A stretch of DNA of 64,000 nucleotides from Aedes albopictus (Eukaryota > Arthropoda > Insecta > Diptera > Culicidae). Of the stretch, positions 9,842 to 22,479 are shown piece after piece. The notes beneath the pieces are model-generated. The model saw nothing but the letters and a program-made list of their open reading frames with translations. It did no database searches and was not told the origin of the DNA. The translations under genes were made by a program, and so were the position numbers. The stretch is from NCBI RefSeq assembly GCF_035046485.1, contig NC_085138.1, forward strand, positions 27,472,878 through 27,536,877, read 5' to 3'. Positions within the stretch are counted from its first letter, which is position 1, and every line of letters starts with the position of its first letter.

Positions 9842-12470
9842 GCTCCTCTGTTACTACAAGGACAACTGCATTTACACAAAAATCCAACAGATGATGCTTG
9901 GGACTTGGGCCTCTCCCCAATGCAGGAGCCCCAATACTTTTAGGAGGTGATGACGTGAATCTCGCTTAGACCAATAACCGAGGAATTCTATGCGTTAATA
10001 CGAGAAATCACTAGGAGTTTGGACATGGAAAGGAAATATGTATTGGTGTTTTTGTCTTGGTAAACAAATTGCTACAATCACCTTGTTTTGTTTTGATATG
10101 GGCACAAAGACAAAAATCAGAAAGAGCTCACCCAATTATGTATCGTTGGATTGCCACTTACACGTCTTGATTCCTTCAACTTTCTGTACCGACGACAATA
10201 TATCGGTTGTCACTAAATGCGGGCCCATTGACTTCACTTTTCCACTTAATTTTTCTTCCGCACCAAAAAAAGCCCCCGAAAGATCATTCGACACTAAAGC
10301 GCACCACATTTTTCACTTTTCCCAGATTCAAGCAGCACACATTCTAATTAATTGAAACTAATTCTGCCATTCCAAAAATAGCATTTGAAAATTCTGGAAA
10401 TTTAAATCATGGCAAAAGTAAAAGTTTTCACGCTCGCGCACCACGTGGCACCAGCCGATTGAAGCACACGCGGAGACGAAAAAACGCGCGACAGAAAACA
10501 ATTAGCAGCCATCCGTGCGCACAGCTTGCTGCGATCTCATTTTCATTAGAAAATCTTTTGTTTTAGCATTAGCATTAGCATAAAGCAAGTCGCACAAATT
10601 CGTAGGTGGGTACAGCCTTGGATCGCTGTTATGAGGGTTGCATCCTTCCTGTCCGTTACCAAAGCACAAAGATTTGGGACTAATCTCTGACTTTTAGACA
10701 AGATTGACGCAATCCTCCAACGGTCGAGTACTGTCCTAGCCACGTCCTTGCGACAGCTGAGGGATGGGAAAGGAAGATTAGTTGGACACCTATGAAAGTA
10801 CATAGAGACCTCTACATTCTTTCAGGCCTAGGCGTCACGGGAATTTGGGTGTTAGTGGAAGGGTAAAGTTCAAAGGAAACGTTTTATTAGAAATCTTTTG
10901 TTTTGAACGAAAAAACTGCTTTCAAATGTTTGATGATGACGATGATTTCAATGACAAATTGTTCAACGTTAAGTGCAGAAACTATGAACTGTATAGTCAT
11001 ATATGCACAGTTCATCTGAAATCTTCGTGTATCTAGTTGATTTCCATTTCCTCAAAGATATCCGTATACTGGCAACACTGCCTGCCCCAGGGTGCAACTT
11101 TTCCCAGCAACCTCGATTTCGTTTCCGCCCAAATAACCTCAGACTCCAAAACGAAACCAAGCGTTTTGCCCATTCAAGGCAAAATCAAACAAGCTTTTGC
11201 CATTTCTATTCGTAGTTTGGAGTTTCGATTTCCGTTTTGCCATCTTCAGTCTGTGTGTAAACGTCTCGGTTTTTCGTTGCTTCGAGTATTCTCCTTTCAC
11301 AAACCCCCGGCTAGCTAAGAGCATCATCAATCGATCTCGTTCGACAGCTCCAAGGTACGAAATGCATCACCGACCGCGTCTTCCCCTCTCCTACTGCTTC
11401 GTCGTCTCTCCCACATTTGCTGATCCCAATTAAAATTCCGCCATTAAGTTTACATACTATACACAACACACATTAGACACCTCATCGACACACCACAGAA
11501 ACTCCTCTGAAATGTGGTACTCCGCGCAACCGAACCGAACCGAACCGAGTGCCATCCATTAATCATCATTACACACGGCAGTGAGTGGGGAGGTCATTTG
11601 CAAAAGTGCATAATTGACTCGCCGCCGCCACGAGACTATGCTTGGTTGGAAACTGGACTGGAAGAGAGTACACTTGGTGTTGATGTTGTGGTACCTCACA
11701 TGTAGTGCGAGAGATCGTTCGAGCTCATTAACAGATTCCTCGCGATCGCTTCGCGATCCGGACCATATGGATGGATGGTCAATGGACAGAACCTTATTGG
11801 CGCTTGGCGGATCCTTCGCACAACGAGGTGACGCAATCCGCGCGTCTGTGTAACCAGGTTACTGCTGCTATTTTAAGCCATGTATGAAGTCGCCTTCAAC
11901 TAAGGTTTGAAGCATAATGACCTGAACTTGCGGAATGAAGGTCAAAATTGACACCTTCTTCAATGTGTGACATGTGTCCGGTGTCGTCGTTGTATGCCCA
12001 AGCAAGCACTCAATACCTTGTTGAGAGGCCAGCCGTATGACACTCTTTCAGCTTCAGCTGCCAAGCTCGGTGGTCATGGTCGTCTTTTTCCTAATGGTTA
12101 AGAGAGTCACCCTCAAGTGAAATAAATACTTAAGAACGTGAATATGTAGTTAATAGACGCATGACAACTTAATTGCTATTATGCCCAGCCAGATTCAATT
12201 GTTGGGTATGTTGTTTGTGTGACAAGCATGAATTATTTCGGAAAATGATCATTACATTCGTAAAGATCCTGAGAATTTGGCTTCGTCTAGAGAACGGCAT
12301 AAGAAAAACTGTGTGATGTAACCAGGGTGGATTTTCGAAGCCCTTACAGATTTCCAAAGTTTTTATATGGGAACTCTTGTAAGAATTTTGAATGGAATTG
12401 CTTACAAAAATCTTTGCCCCAAATTTTAAAAATTTTCAATTCACACAAAATAGAATAAAAATTTAACAAT
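9842..12470. other. No gene recognised; unique-looking stretch
   Basis: No recognisable protein domain and no long frame. GC-richer islands at about 10430-10530 and 11330-11860 contain several CG dinucleotides. A block at 10560-10870, with motifs such as GGGATGGGAAAGGAAG and TAGAGACCTCTACATT, loosely resembles 42800-42960 and may be an old dispersed repeat. The small frames overlap on both strands and look random. Confidence 0.4.
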
Positions 12471-12474
12471 TTTT

Positions 12475-12548
12475 TTTGGTAACCTCGCGTCTCCCCTGGA
12501 CTAGCTTCACGACCCCCAGGGGGCCGCGGACCACCGGTTGGGAACCCA
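12475..12548 (-). mobile_element. Possible hAT-type terminal remnant
   Basis: Read on the minus strand the segment gives GGGTTCCCAACCGGTGG followed by a G/C-rich palindromic stretch (GGTCCGCGGCC, CCCTGGGGG). This is the pattern of many hAT-derived element ends. The matching opposite terminus and an 8-bp duplication were not found, so this is only a suggestion. Confidence 0.3.
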
Positions 12549-12559
12549 TGATATACCAT

Positions 12560-13555
12560 TCAATGTGTTTCAATGGGCTTCTGAGGCGTTAAACGGTGAC
12601 CTTATAATAGCGATTCAGGAGCACTTCGGAAGCGTTTTAGAATATTTTAGATGAAATATCTCAAGGGATTTTCAGGGCGATTTGAGGCGTTTCAGGGAAG
12701 CTATAACACTCCTTCTGAAGTCTTGCCAGACTTTCCTGAAATCCCCAGATGTCTCTTGAGTCCTCTGGGAGAGCCACTGCAATACCCCTGGCACCTCATG
12801 AAACCCCCTAAGACTGCCTGAAACGCCTCTGAAAAACTCCACGAAGTCCGCTGGAACATCCTGAAACTTCGCTGAAAACCACTTTGGATCTTTAACACGC
12901 TTCTAATCCTACTTAGAACGCATTCAAAACCTCTTGAAACGCGTCTGAAACACCCCAAGATTCCCTAAAGCGCCCCTGAAATCCGCTGAAATTCTCCTGA
13001 GAATCCCAGATGCCCTTTGAATTCCTCAGAAGCCCTCCGAAAACTTCTGAAAATCTCTTTAGACTCCCTGAGGCCCCCTGAAATACTTCTGAATACACCC
13101 AGGCACTGAAACCCCCCAAAACCCCTGGAATGCTCTTGATAACCCCGAGATAAACTTGCTCCGGGTTAAAAATCTCGTTAATAAAGATAAAACAAAAGAA
13201 CAACTCTTGATACCCACAGAGGCCCCCTGAAACCCCTCTAAAACACCCTCAACCCCCAGAAATGCTGATTTATTGATTTATCTTTATTATAGACACTTTC
13301 AGCCCTTGGCTGGTTCGTCCCTTGCCCAGAAATGCTCCCTGGTTCCCTGGGACCCTCTGAGAACCCCTGATACGACTCTGTAACCCCCCGGGGTCCCCAG
13401 AAGAGCCCCTGAAATAGTCAGAAGCGTCACAGAGACCCTCCACAGAAACCTCCACGATCCGCTGGAACGCCTCTACACTGCTCACAAACCGCCAGAAGCC
13501 CCCACAAAACACCTCTGAAATTCCCCTGTAATACTCCCTGCAACGCTTCTGAACC
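12560..13555. repeat. C-rich variant of the 12-bp satellite
   Basis: Tandem ~12-bp units of CTGAAACGCCTC/CCCTGAAACCCC type, about 1 kb. The AC-rich, G-poor strand composition separates it sharply from the GAATTCC field that follows. A second stretch of the same variant lies at 41745-42420. The overlapping frames on the minus strand are artefacts. Confidence 0.75.
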
Positions 13556-16245
13556 AGGGGAAATCTCTAGAGGGATTCCTGCAGGTATCACAGTAAAAAT
13601 TTCTGGAGGTGACCTAGGAGGCACTCCTGAAACATCAGAAACAGCAGGAATCGCTTATGGAATCCTGGAGAAGTCGAACAAGAAATATTTGGAGAAATCC
13701 CAGATTTTTTTTAGGATTTCCAGGAGGACACACCGAATGTACTTCTGCAAGACTCCTAGGAGATCCCAGCAAGTTTTTGAAGGAATCTCTGCAGAAATTC
13801 TTAGAAGAATCCCTAGAAGAATTCTGAGAGGTATTACAGTAAGAATGACTGGAGGAGTCCTAGGAGGAATTGCTGGAGGAGCCACATCAAGAATAGCTTG
13901 AGAAATCCAGTTGAAATTCCTGGATAAAGGCCAAGAGGAGTTCCTGTAGGAATGCCATGGGAAATTTATGAGAGAATCCGTGAACAAAATATCCTAGATA
14001 AACATTCCGGGAGGAATCACCGGAGAGTTTCTGAAGAAATCACAGGAAAAATCTCAGGAGGTACTTTTAGAAGGATTCTGGGATGTATCACTGTAGAAAC
14101 CTCAGCTGAAATCCTAGAAGGAATTGCTGGAGAAAACTGTACAGGGATTTCTAGAGAAACCCTATCAGGAATGCCGGGGGGAATCCAAAGAAAAACTCCT
14201 TAGAATCCCAGTCAACCAGTGATCGTATAAGATGTTGCATAAGATAAATGGAGGCATCCACGCATATGGCCTCCACTTTATTATCTTATGCAATCTTATG
14301 CGTATAAGATCGATTACTGGTTGACTGGGATACCTAGTGAAGTCCCTGCAAGAACCGGTAGAGGTATTCTAGAAGAATCTATAGAGAAGGCCCTGAAGGA
14401 ATCGCAGGAGGATTTTTTGAAAGAATCTCTGGAAGAATTCCGGCCATATTGATGGGATAAATTCGTATAGGAATCACTAGAAAGAATTTCTGGACGTACC
14501 ATAGTAAGAATTTATGGAGGAATTGCTGGAAGAATCACAGGAGAAGTTGTTTGAGATATTCTTGGAAAAAAGGCCAAAAAGAGTTTCTGCAGGAATTCCC
14601 TGAGGATTTTCTGCAGGAATCTTTGGATAAAATCTCTGGAGGAATTCCTGGATGAGTCCTTGGAGGAATCCCTGGTGGAGCAACCAAAGGAATTTCTGCA
14701 ACAATTCCAGGAAGATTGCCTGGAAAGGTCTCAGCAAAAAAGCCAGGAGAAAGCTCTAGACGAATCCGTAGCATAATTTCTGAAGTACCAGTTAGAATTT
14801 CTGGAAGAAGAATAGCTGGAAGAACCGCATGAATTGCTTGAGCAGTCACAGCTTTAATATCTGGAGGAATTCCTATAACTCCGGGAGCTAGCATAGAAGT
14901 TATTTCTAGAGAAACCCAAGAATCAGCAATGCCAAGGGTATCTTACGAGAAGTTCTTCTAACAAATTCCTGGAGGAATACTGGAGAAATCCCTGATGGAA
15001 TCGCAGAAGGAATTTCTGGAGGAATTTCAGGAATATTTTCCGAAAGTATTGCAGCAAGTAAGTATGCCAGGAGCAACCCCTAGAAGTATTTCTGAAGGAA
15101 TCCTAATGGGAATTGCTTGAAGAATTCCAGCTTAAATTCATGGAAAAGGTCAATAGAAGTTCTTGGGGAAATCCCCTGTGGAATTTCTGGAAGAACCTCT
15201 GTAGAAAGTCCTGGATATATCATTGAAGAAATGTATGGATGAATCAATGAAGGGATTTTATAGAAAAATCTCAGGGAGATCTTCCGGAAGAACTTTCCTA
15301 GTAGAATTCCAGAAGGTACCACAGTGAGAATTTTTAGAGGAGAATAGAAATTGCTGGAAGAATCGCAGCAGGAGTTGCTTGAGAAATCCTAGCCACAATT
15401 CCCGGATGAAGGCCAATATAAGCGCCTGGAGGAATTCCAAGAAAAATTTCTGGAAGAATCCAGAATGAAATCTCTGGAGGAATTCCTGGAAGAGTCATCG
15501 GAGGAACTTCTAAAAGGATCCCAGGAAGATTTCTTGCATATTTTCTAAAGAGATTCCTGAAGAAATCTTAATAGAATTTTTTAGAGGAATCCTTAAAAGA
15601 ATTTCGAGAAGAATCAGAAAGAATTCCATTAGGATTCTCTGAATATGTTTCGACAGATCATTTTGAAAGTATACTAAAAAAATGAAAGAATGCTGGGTAA
15701 AATTTCTGAAAGAATTCTTTCATGATATTCCAAAGCAATTCTGGCAGAAAACCCCGAAATTATTCCTGAAGGAACCCCGTAAAGAATACCTGATGGAATC
15801 TTTTTAGAGATCATGACAGGCATGCCGGCCAGAAGCTGAGCAGGCATTCCTGCAAGAACCATAGAAGATGTCTCTATGATCTAGGATTGCCTGAAAACAA
15901 TCTCGGAAGAAACATATATTTTTTCATATTTTTTTTTTGGGAGTGATCTCTTAAGGAATAACAGCAGGAACCCTAGAAGAAAACTTTGAAGGAATTCCAG
16001 CACAAATCCCTGAAAGAATGCAGAAAAGAATAACTAACAGAATCCTTTCAGGATTTTCCAGAGCAACCCCTGCAAAAATCCCTGAAGAGAACTCCGGAGC
16101 AATCCGTACAGCAATCTCGGAAGCAATATCTGAAGAAATCCCGGGAATAAACCTGGGAAGATTCTCGAAAGGAATGCCTGAAGAAATCCTGAAAAGAATT
16201 CCTGAAGGTATCTCAAAAAAGAACCTCAGCTCATCTAATCTCATC
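13556..16245. repeat. 12-bp degenerate satellite field (copy A)
   Basis: About 2.7 kb of GGAATTCCTGGA-type 12-mers. Segment 13556-15600 is collinear with 20335-22060 inside the composite element at 17.98-22.47 kb. Shared non-consensus landmarks include TCTAGAGGGATTYCTGCAGG, GACCTAGGAGGC, GCAAGAACCGGTA and CCAGGAGAAAGCTCTAGA. The two are therefore a segmental duplicate pair and did not decay independently. A MITE is inserted at 14207-14329. Confidence 0.8.
14207..14329. mobile_element. MITE inserted in satellite copy A
   Basis: A 123-bp inverted-repeat element beginning CCCAGTCAACCAGT and ending with its complement, with further internal symmetry around GTATAAGAT...TGCATAAGAT. AT flanks each side (14205-14206, 14330-14331). 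The paralogous satellite at about 20850-20890 runs through the same place without the element, so there is an internal empty site. Confidence 0.8.
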
Positions 16246-16249
16246 TCAA

Positions 16250-16645
16250 TTCTTCACACTACTCTCTAGCCTCTACCTTACTGTCTTCTTTACCCTCTAT
16301 TCCAACCCTCTATCCTACGCTCTATCATAACCTTCAACCCTACCATCTGCCCTTCCCTCTTAACTATCCTCTACCACAAAACACTGCGCTATCCTTTACC
16401 GTAACCCTTTAGTCTATGTTGTGCTTAATCGTACCGTCTACCCTACTCTCTACCCTAACATTTTTCCTACCCTCAAACCTACTCTCTATTCTATCTTTCT
16501 CCCTACCGTCCACCCTATCCTCTACCCTAACTTTCTACTCCACTCCCTCTACTCTATCCTTCACCCAAACCCTCTACCCGACCGTCTGCTCCACCCTTTA
16601 TCCTACCCGCTACCCTACCATCTACCATGACCCTCTACCCTGTGT
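16250..16645 (+). repeat. CTACCCT/CCCTCTA degenerate array
   Basis: About 390 bp of pyrimidine-rich short repeats, variations on TACCCTCTACC. An opposite-orientation counterpart lies at 38485-38660. Each borders a GAATTCC field through the same junction (GAAGGTATCTC ... ATCTCATCT). This is low-complexity DNA and not coding. Confidence 0.7.
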
Positions 16646-17460
16646 CTCATAAAGCCCGCTCGGTAGATACCCAAATTGCATGATATTATAGCTAAAACTA
16701 CCATTCCGTGGCCACCATCTTCGGTATGGTCCGCCATCTTGGGTTCCAAAATGGCGTCGGATATTCATTTTTGAGTTCTACTCATGAAGCCCGATCGATA
16801 GATACCCATATTGCATGGTTTCATAGCTCAAATTCTCATTCTGAGGCCACCATCTTGGATATGGGCCGCCATCTTGGATTTCGAAATAGAGTCAAATATC
16901 GTTTTTTGACTTCTACTCATTATGCTCGATCGATAGATACCCATATTGCACGGTATCGTAGCTCAAACTACCATTCCAGGGCCGCCATCTTGGATATGGT
17001 CCGCCATCTTTGATTCCGAAATGGGGTCAAATATCGATTTTGACTTCTACTCATGAAGCCCGATCGATCGATACCCATATTGCATGGTATCAAGCTCGTA
17101 CTACCATTCCGTGACCGCTATCTTCGATATGATCCGCCATCTTGGATTTCAAAATGGCGTAAAATATCGATTTTTGACTTCTACTCATCAAGCCCGATCG
17201 ATAGATACCCATGTTGCATGGTATTATAGATCAAACTACCATTCCATGGCCGCCATATTGGATATGGTTCGCCATCTTGGATTTCAAAATGGCGTCGGAT
17301 ATTCAGTTTTGAGTTGTACTTGTGAAGCCCGATCGATAGATACCCATATTGCATAGTATCTGAAGCAGCATTGCCGTTAAAAACATATATTCTGGAGTTT
17401 TGACCGCCATCTTGGAACTTAAGCCGCCATTTTGAGTTTCAACATCCCTGCTACCACCTC
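16646..17460 (+). repeat. 135-bp tandem repeat rich in CCGCCATCTTGG
   Basis: Five spacings between successive AGATAC/CGATAC landmarks (16665, 16800, 16935, 17069, 17203, 17338) are 134-135 bp, so this is a regular satellite of about five to six units. Each unit carries CGATCGATAGATACCCATATTGCA and two copies of a CCGCCATCTTGGAT-like block. The frames at 16708-17013 and 17084-17356 run through the units and simply translate the repeat. Confidence 0.88.
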
Positions 17461-17980
17461 CACATCCTAAGGAATGTATATACCAAATTTGATTGAAATT
17501 TCTTGATGCATTTCAGAGTTATGCCAATGTTCCGGCATACATATATACATACATACATACAGACATATAAACATACAAATAGACAAACATACAAGCATAT
17601 AAACATACAATCATTCATACATCGACTTTTTTATGTATTGATTAGCAACTCTGCCGAAGAAATGAACTGTAAATTATTAACCATAGTCAAGATTCCAGGG
17701 AAATCTTTTTTTTTTCGCATTGGAAATGAAGCTCACAGATCGTGAAAATATGCATTCTTTGCAGCATCGCTTACGCCACCTAGTGAACCAGTCACAAACT
17801 ATATTGTCCACTATGAGCAAGGTATGGGTGTGGAGAACATCTTCTCTGAAGAAAGTATTCTAAAATTTTGCATAATTCGGGAGATATTCACATCAAAAGG
17901 ACTGTCCTATTTATAGGACGCTGGGCGGATATGGATTAAAATCATGAAAAAGATGATCATAGTAAGGTGTAAAGTGACTC
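17461..17980. other. No gene; short CATA microsatellite
   Basis: A degenerate (CATA)n run at about 17535-17625 is followed by ordinary sequence up to the composite element. The 8-bp sequence AGTGACTC at 17973-17980 is the left target duplication of that element. Confidence 0.5.
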
Positions 17981-18239
17981 CATTGGCGTATCTAGGATTT
18001 TTTCCTAGGGGGTGCCTAGGAGGTGCCAGGTTCAGTGGCTTCTAGGTTATTTTGCTATTTTTGTAAAAGGAAATACCGATTCACCCTCAATTTCTTAGTA
18101 TAGTGATATACTGCGTTGCGGTTAAAAAATAGAACGGAAATTTATACGTGCTATATTTTAAAGAACAGCTTTTTTTTGAAAATCCAAACGGTTGTATTGA
18201 TGTGAGGTTTGAAAATTTGACGGACTTTGTATTTCGGAA

Positions 18240-19640
18240 ATTATTTTGCAATTTATTTCAATTAAGACTTCTTTTGCAAATTTCTCAGTAATTCCTTTGG
18301 ATTTGGCAAATTTCTTCGGTAATATCTTTAGATCCCCTTCGACAATTTCTTTAAGAATTTATTTGGTAATATGTTTAGAAATTGATACTAAACACCTTTC
18401 ACGCATCTTTTGAAAATTTTATCGGCAATAACTTTGGAAATTTCTCCGTCAATTCCATTACGAATTTGTTTGGCTTTAATTTCATGGCAAATCCTCTGTA
18501 ATGTTTTCTCGGGAGTTCCATCGCCAATTTTTTAGTAGTCTTTTAAGCATTGCTTTGTTAATGTCAGTTATTCTATTGATATTTTCTTTTAAAAATTCAT
18601 TTAGTAAAGCCTTTGGTAATTAATTTGACAATGAGTCTGGGAACTTCCTTTTGGGGAAATACATTCATTATCTATGCTATTCGGTATTCCTTCGCCAATT
18701 CCTTCGAAAACTTCTTCGGAAATTCTTTTATAAATCGCTTCTATAATTTCAATGAAAATTCTTTAGGATATTTCTTCTAGATTTCTTCAGTAATTATTTA
18801 AGGCATTCCTGCAGCAGATAGTTTTGCAATACCTTCGGCAATTCCGATATTACTTGCATTGAAAATTTATTTGGAAATTTTATAGAGCAATTTCCATGGT
18901 AATTTTAGAAACTTCGATTATTACTTTGAGAACTTCTTCCGTAATTTCTTTATAAAATGATTCTGCAAATTTCTTAAAGATTTATTTCGAGAATTTATTT
19001 GAAAAAAAAAAATTGGTGGTTCTTTAAAAAATCTGCCACGCTGATACTAAGACAATTACTTTTGGAATTCTTTCAAAATTTTATTCAGGAATTCCTTTGA
19101 TAATTTCTGAAAATTCTTTGAGCATTCCTTCGAAATTTTTATTGTGAATGTTTGTGAAAATTTTTATAGAATATATTTCGGCAATTTATTTTGAGATTGG
19201 ATTCAGCCAATTTTTGAAAAAAGTCTTAATATTTTTTCAGGAATTCCACTGGTAATTCTTATATAAATTCCTTTGCAACTACTTTGAAAGTTCCAAGGTA
19301 ATTTTGATGGAAATTTTTTTCTTTGGGAATTTGTCGGGAAGTTTTTCGTGAATTTCATAGGAATTTCTTCAAGCAAGTCCAGTTTAGAATTTCTGAATTC
19401 CCAATTCAGCAGTTTTTGGAAGCAATAGATATAAATAGAATTAAATCTTAAATAATTGTAAACGTAATCATGATAAAATTGCCTGAGAAATTTGAAAAAC
19501 AACTGAAAAAAAATCTAAAATAATTTCAGAAGAATAGCCACTGAAATTATAAAAAAATCCAAAGAAATTAAATAAATTAAATTCCAATGAAACTACCACA
19601 GAAATTTAAAAAAAAAAACATGCTGAAGGAACCCGCAAAG
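18240..19640. repeat. T-rich variant of the 12-bp satellite
   Basis: Tandem ~12-mers of the form TTCGGAAATTCC/TTTGGCAATTTC, about 1.4 kb. Inside the composite element. The only longer frame (19203-19502, minus) is low-complexity and K/F/L-rich. Confidence 0.75.
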
Positions 19641-19879
19641 AAATGACCATAATACCAGCGGCGTCATGATCGCGTTTTTTCCGCAGTCAAGTTCGCAGAT
19701 TGTGAACAGTCCTCGGTACCCACTTTATGTAATTTATGTTTAGTCCCTTACTGTCAGAGTTGTCAGATCGGTGTAACACGCTAAATATAATTTACACAAA
19801 AGGCTATTTACACAGAAAAAAATACACGGTAATGAATATTTACTGGGTACCGGGCTGGACACAGAAAATTTAATGGTTT

Positions 19880-19975
19880 TCTTTGATACATCGAGGTCTT
19901 GAAATTAGTCTATGATAATACTGTCTAGCGAAGACGGAGTCGTGTGTTTGAATCCCACCCATCTCTAAATTTGAC
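19880..19975 (+). other. Weak tRNA-like block
   Basis: GTGTGTTTGAATCCCACCC resembles a B box and T-arm. The upstream part lacks a clear A box. It lies in the non-satellite spacer of the composite element and may be a decayed SINE head. Confidence 0.25.
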
Positions 19976-19999
19976 AATTAGCAATATTCTGTGCCTTCT

Positions 20000-22275
20000 A
20001 ATAACTTACAAGTTTTTCCCGTACATCTCTATAGGATTTCACTAGAGATTTTTCTAGTTATACCTCCTATGCTTTCTCTGGGAATTTCAACTATTCCCGA
20101 AATTTGTTTAGGGAATCCTCTAGAGATTTATATTTATGTAACTGGAATTCTTTGAAGAAGGCAAAGATGAGTTCCAGGAGTAATATCATGATTAATTTCT
20201 AGAGTAATCCACGAATAAATACTCTAGAGGATCTCCTGAGTCTTACGAAAAATCCTTGGAAGAATAAAAGGCATTTCTGAAAATATCCAAGGAAAATTGC
20301 CTAGAATAATCCCAGCAAGAATGCCGGAATAAATCCCTAGAGGGATTTCTGCAGGTATCACAATAAGAATTTCTGGAGGAGACCTAGGAGGCATTGCTGG
20401 AACATTATCCATCCTGGAGCAATCCAATGAAAAATATTTGAAAAAATCCCAGGAAAAAAAATCCTTTAGGATTTCCAAAAGAAAACACTGAAGGCAAGGC
20501 TCCTGTAAAGATTGCCTTGATTAATCCCAGCAAGTATTTAGAGGAATCCCTGGAGAATTAGAAGAATACCTAGAAGAATTCCGGGAGGTATTTCAGTAAG
20601 AATTTCTGGAGGAGTCTTAGGAGGAATTGCTGGAAGAATCACAGCAGGAATAGCTCCAGCTGAAATTCCTGGAAGAAGAGCATGAGAAGCTTGTGAGGGA
20701 ATCCTTGGATAAAATATCTTGGATAAAAATTATGAAGAAATCACAAGAAAAATCTCAGAAGGTATTATTAGAAGGATTCTGGGATGTACCATCGTAGAAA
20801 TCTCAGCATAAATCCTAGGAGGAATTGCTGGAGGAAACTATACAGGAAATGCATGGGAAAATCCAAAGAACAAATCCATGGAACACCTAGAGGAGTCGTT
20901 GCAAGAACCGGTAAAGTTATTTTGGAAGGATTTATAACAAAGGACCAGAATAAATCGCAGGAGGAATTTCTGAAGAAATCTCAGGAAGATTTTCGGGAAA
21001 ATTCCAGCCACAATGCCAGGATAAATTCGTATAGGAATCACTAGAAGAATTTCTGGACGTATTCTAGTAAGAATTTCTGGAGGATTTGCTGGAAGAACCG
21101 CAGGAAAAGTTGTTTGAGGTATCCTTGGAGAAAGGTCAAAAGGAGTTTCTGCAGGAATTTCTGGATGAGTCCTTGGAGAAATCCGTGGTAGAACAATCAA
21201 AGAAATTTCTGCAAGAATTCCAGGAAGTTTGCCTGGAAAGATCCCAGCAAAAAAGCCAGGAGAAAGCTCTAGAAGAATCCGTAGCATAATTTCTAAAGTT
21301 CCACAGTTATCTGTAGGAATTCTTAGAATTCCGGGAGGTATCATAGAAGTAGTTCCTCTAACAAATGCCTGGATGAATACCTACAGTTCTCCTTGAAAGA
21401 ATCGGTAGAAGTATACTGGAGGATCCGTGATGGAATCGCAGGAGGATTTTTTGGAGGAATCTCAGGAGGATTTCCCGAAAGTTTTGCATCAAGTTAGTAT
21501 GCCAGGAGAATTCCCTAGAAGTATTTCTGAAAGGAGTCCTAATGGGGATTGCTTGAAGAATTCCAGCTGGAATTCATGAAGAAAGTCAATAGAAGTTCTT
21601 GGAGAAATCCTCTGTAGAATTTCTGGAAGAAACAGTGGAGGAAGTCCTGGATAAATCCTTGAAGAAATCTCTGGAAGAATCACCGAAGGGAGTTTAAAAA
21701 AAAGAGAGATTTTCCGGAAGAATTTCTGGAACTTCCCTAGTATAATACCTGAAGGTACCACAGTGAGAATTATTGAAGGAGTTCTAAGAGCAATTGCTGC
21801 AAGAATCGCAGCAGGAGTTGCTTGAGGAATCCTAGCCACAATTCCCGGAGGGAGGCCAATAAAAGCTCCTGGAGGAATTCCATGAGAAATTTCTGGAAGA
21901 ATCTCTGAATAAAATCTCTGAAAGAATTCCTGTAAGAATCACCGGAGAAACTTCTGAAAGGATCCCAGGAAGATTGTCTTGAATAATCCCGCGAGGAATT
22001 CCTGAAGGAATCACAATAAAAAATTTTAGAAGAATCCCTAGAAGAATTCCGAAAAGTATAAAAGTAAGAATTTTCGAAGAAATCCTACAAGAAATTGCTG
22101 GACCAATCTCTGCAGAAATTTCTAGTATGTATGTACAACCCCATCAGGACTGCCTGAAGAATATTAACGAATGTTTATTGAAAGAAAAATCGGTAGGAAT
22201 CCATAAGGAAGCCTAGAGAAATCACTGTATGAATAGCTAGAGCTATTTCTGGAGAAATATATACCAATATCCTAA
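20000..22275. repeat. 12-bp degenerate satellite field (copy B)
   Basis: GGAATTCCTGGA-type field carried inside the composite element. It is collinear with copy A at 13556-15600 from about 20335 onward. A 168-codon minus-strand frame (20838-21344) reads as PGIL/PEIL-type repeats and is an artefact of the 12-bp period. Confidence 0.8.
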
Positions 22276-22479
22276 ACACCAAAACGTACAGCAAGTATAC
22301 AAGTAGTTCTGGGTGTGCTTAAGTTTGGTTGAAATGTGCCATTAATAAATATTAGAATTATTGTGTTAAGTTTTTAAATTCAGGTGTCTGTCAAGAAAAA
22401 AATCTAGGGGGTGCCAAGTGTGTTCTAGGGGGTGCCAGGCACCCCTGGAACCCCCCCTAGCTACGCCAATGAGTGACTC

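Larger units (their letters stand above)
17981..22471. mobile_element. 4.49-kb composite inverted-repeat element filled with satellite
   Basis: The left end CATTGGCGTATCTAGG is mirrored at the right end (CCTAGCTACGCCAATG). A perfect 8-bp direct repeat, AGTGACTC, lies immediately outside both ends (17973-17980 and 22472-22479). Subterminal blocks on both sides contain repeated CTAGGGGGTGCC strings, on the right as two direct copies. The interior holds a T-rich 12-bp satellite (about 18240-19640), a short non-satellite block (19640-20000) and a GAATTCC satellite (20000-22110). No transposase is visible. An 8-bp duplication fits hAT- or P-type integration, but the termini do not settle the superfamily. 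Confidence 0.8.

Noticed and set aside
16250..16645. Telomeric repeat interpretation of the CTACCCT array
   Set aside because: The repeat is degenerate and interior to other repeats. It has no regular telomere unit, and dipteran telomeres lack such short repeats.
16646..17460. CRISPR-like array suggested by regular repeats
   Set aside because: Units are contiguous tandem repeats without unique spacers, in an evidently eukaryotic sequence.
20838..21344. 168-codon PGI/PEI-repeat frame that could pass for a collagen-like or structural protein
   Set aside because: It lies wholly in the 12-bp satellite, and equivalent frames are open on the other strand.
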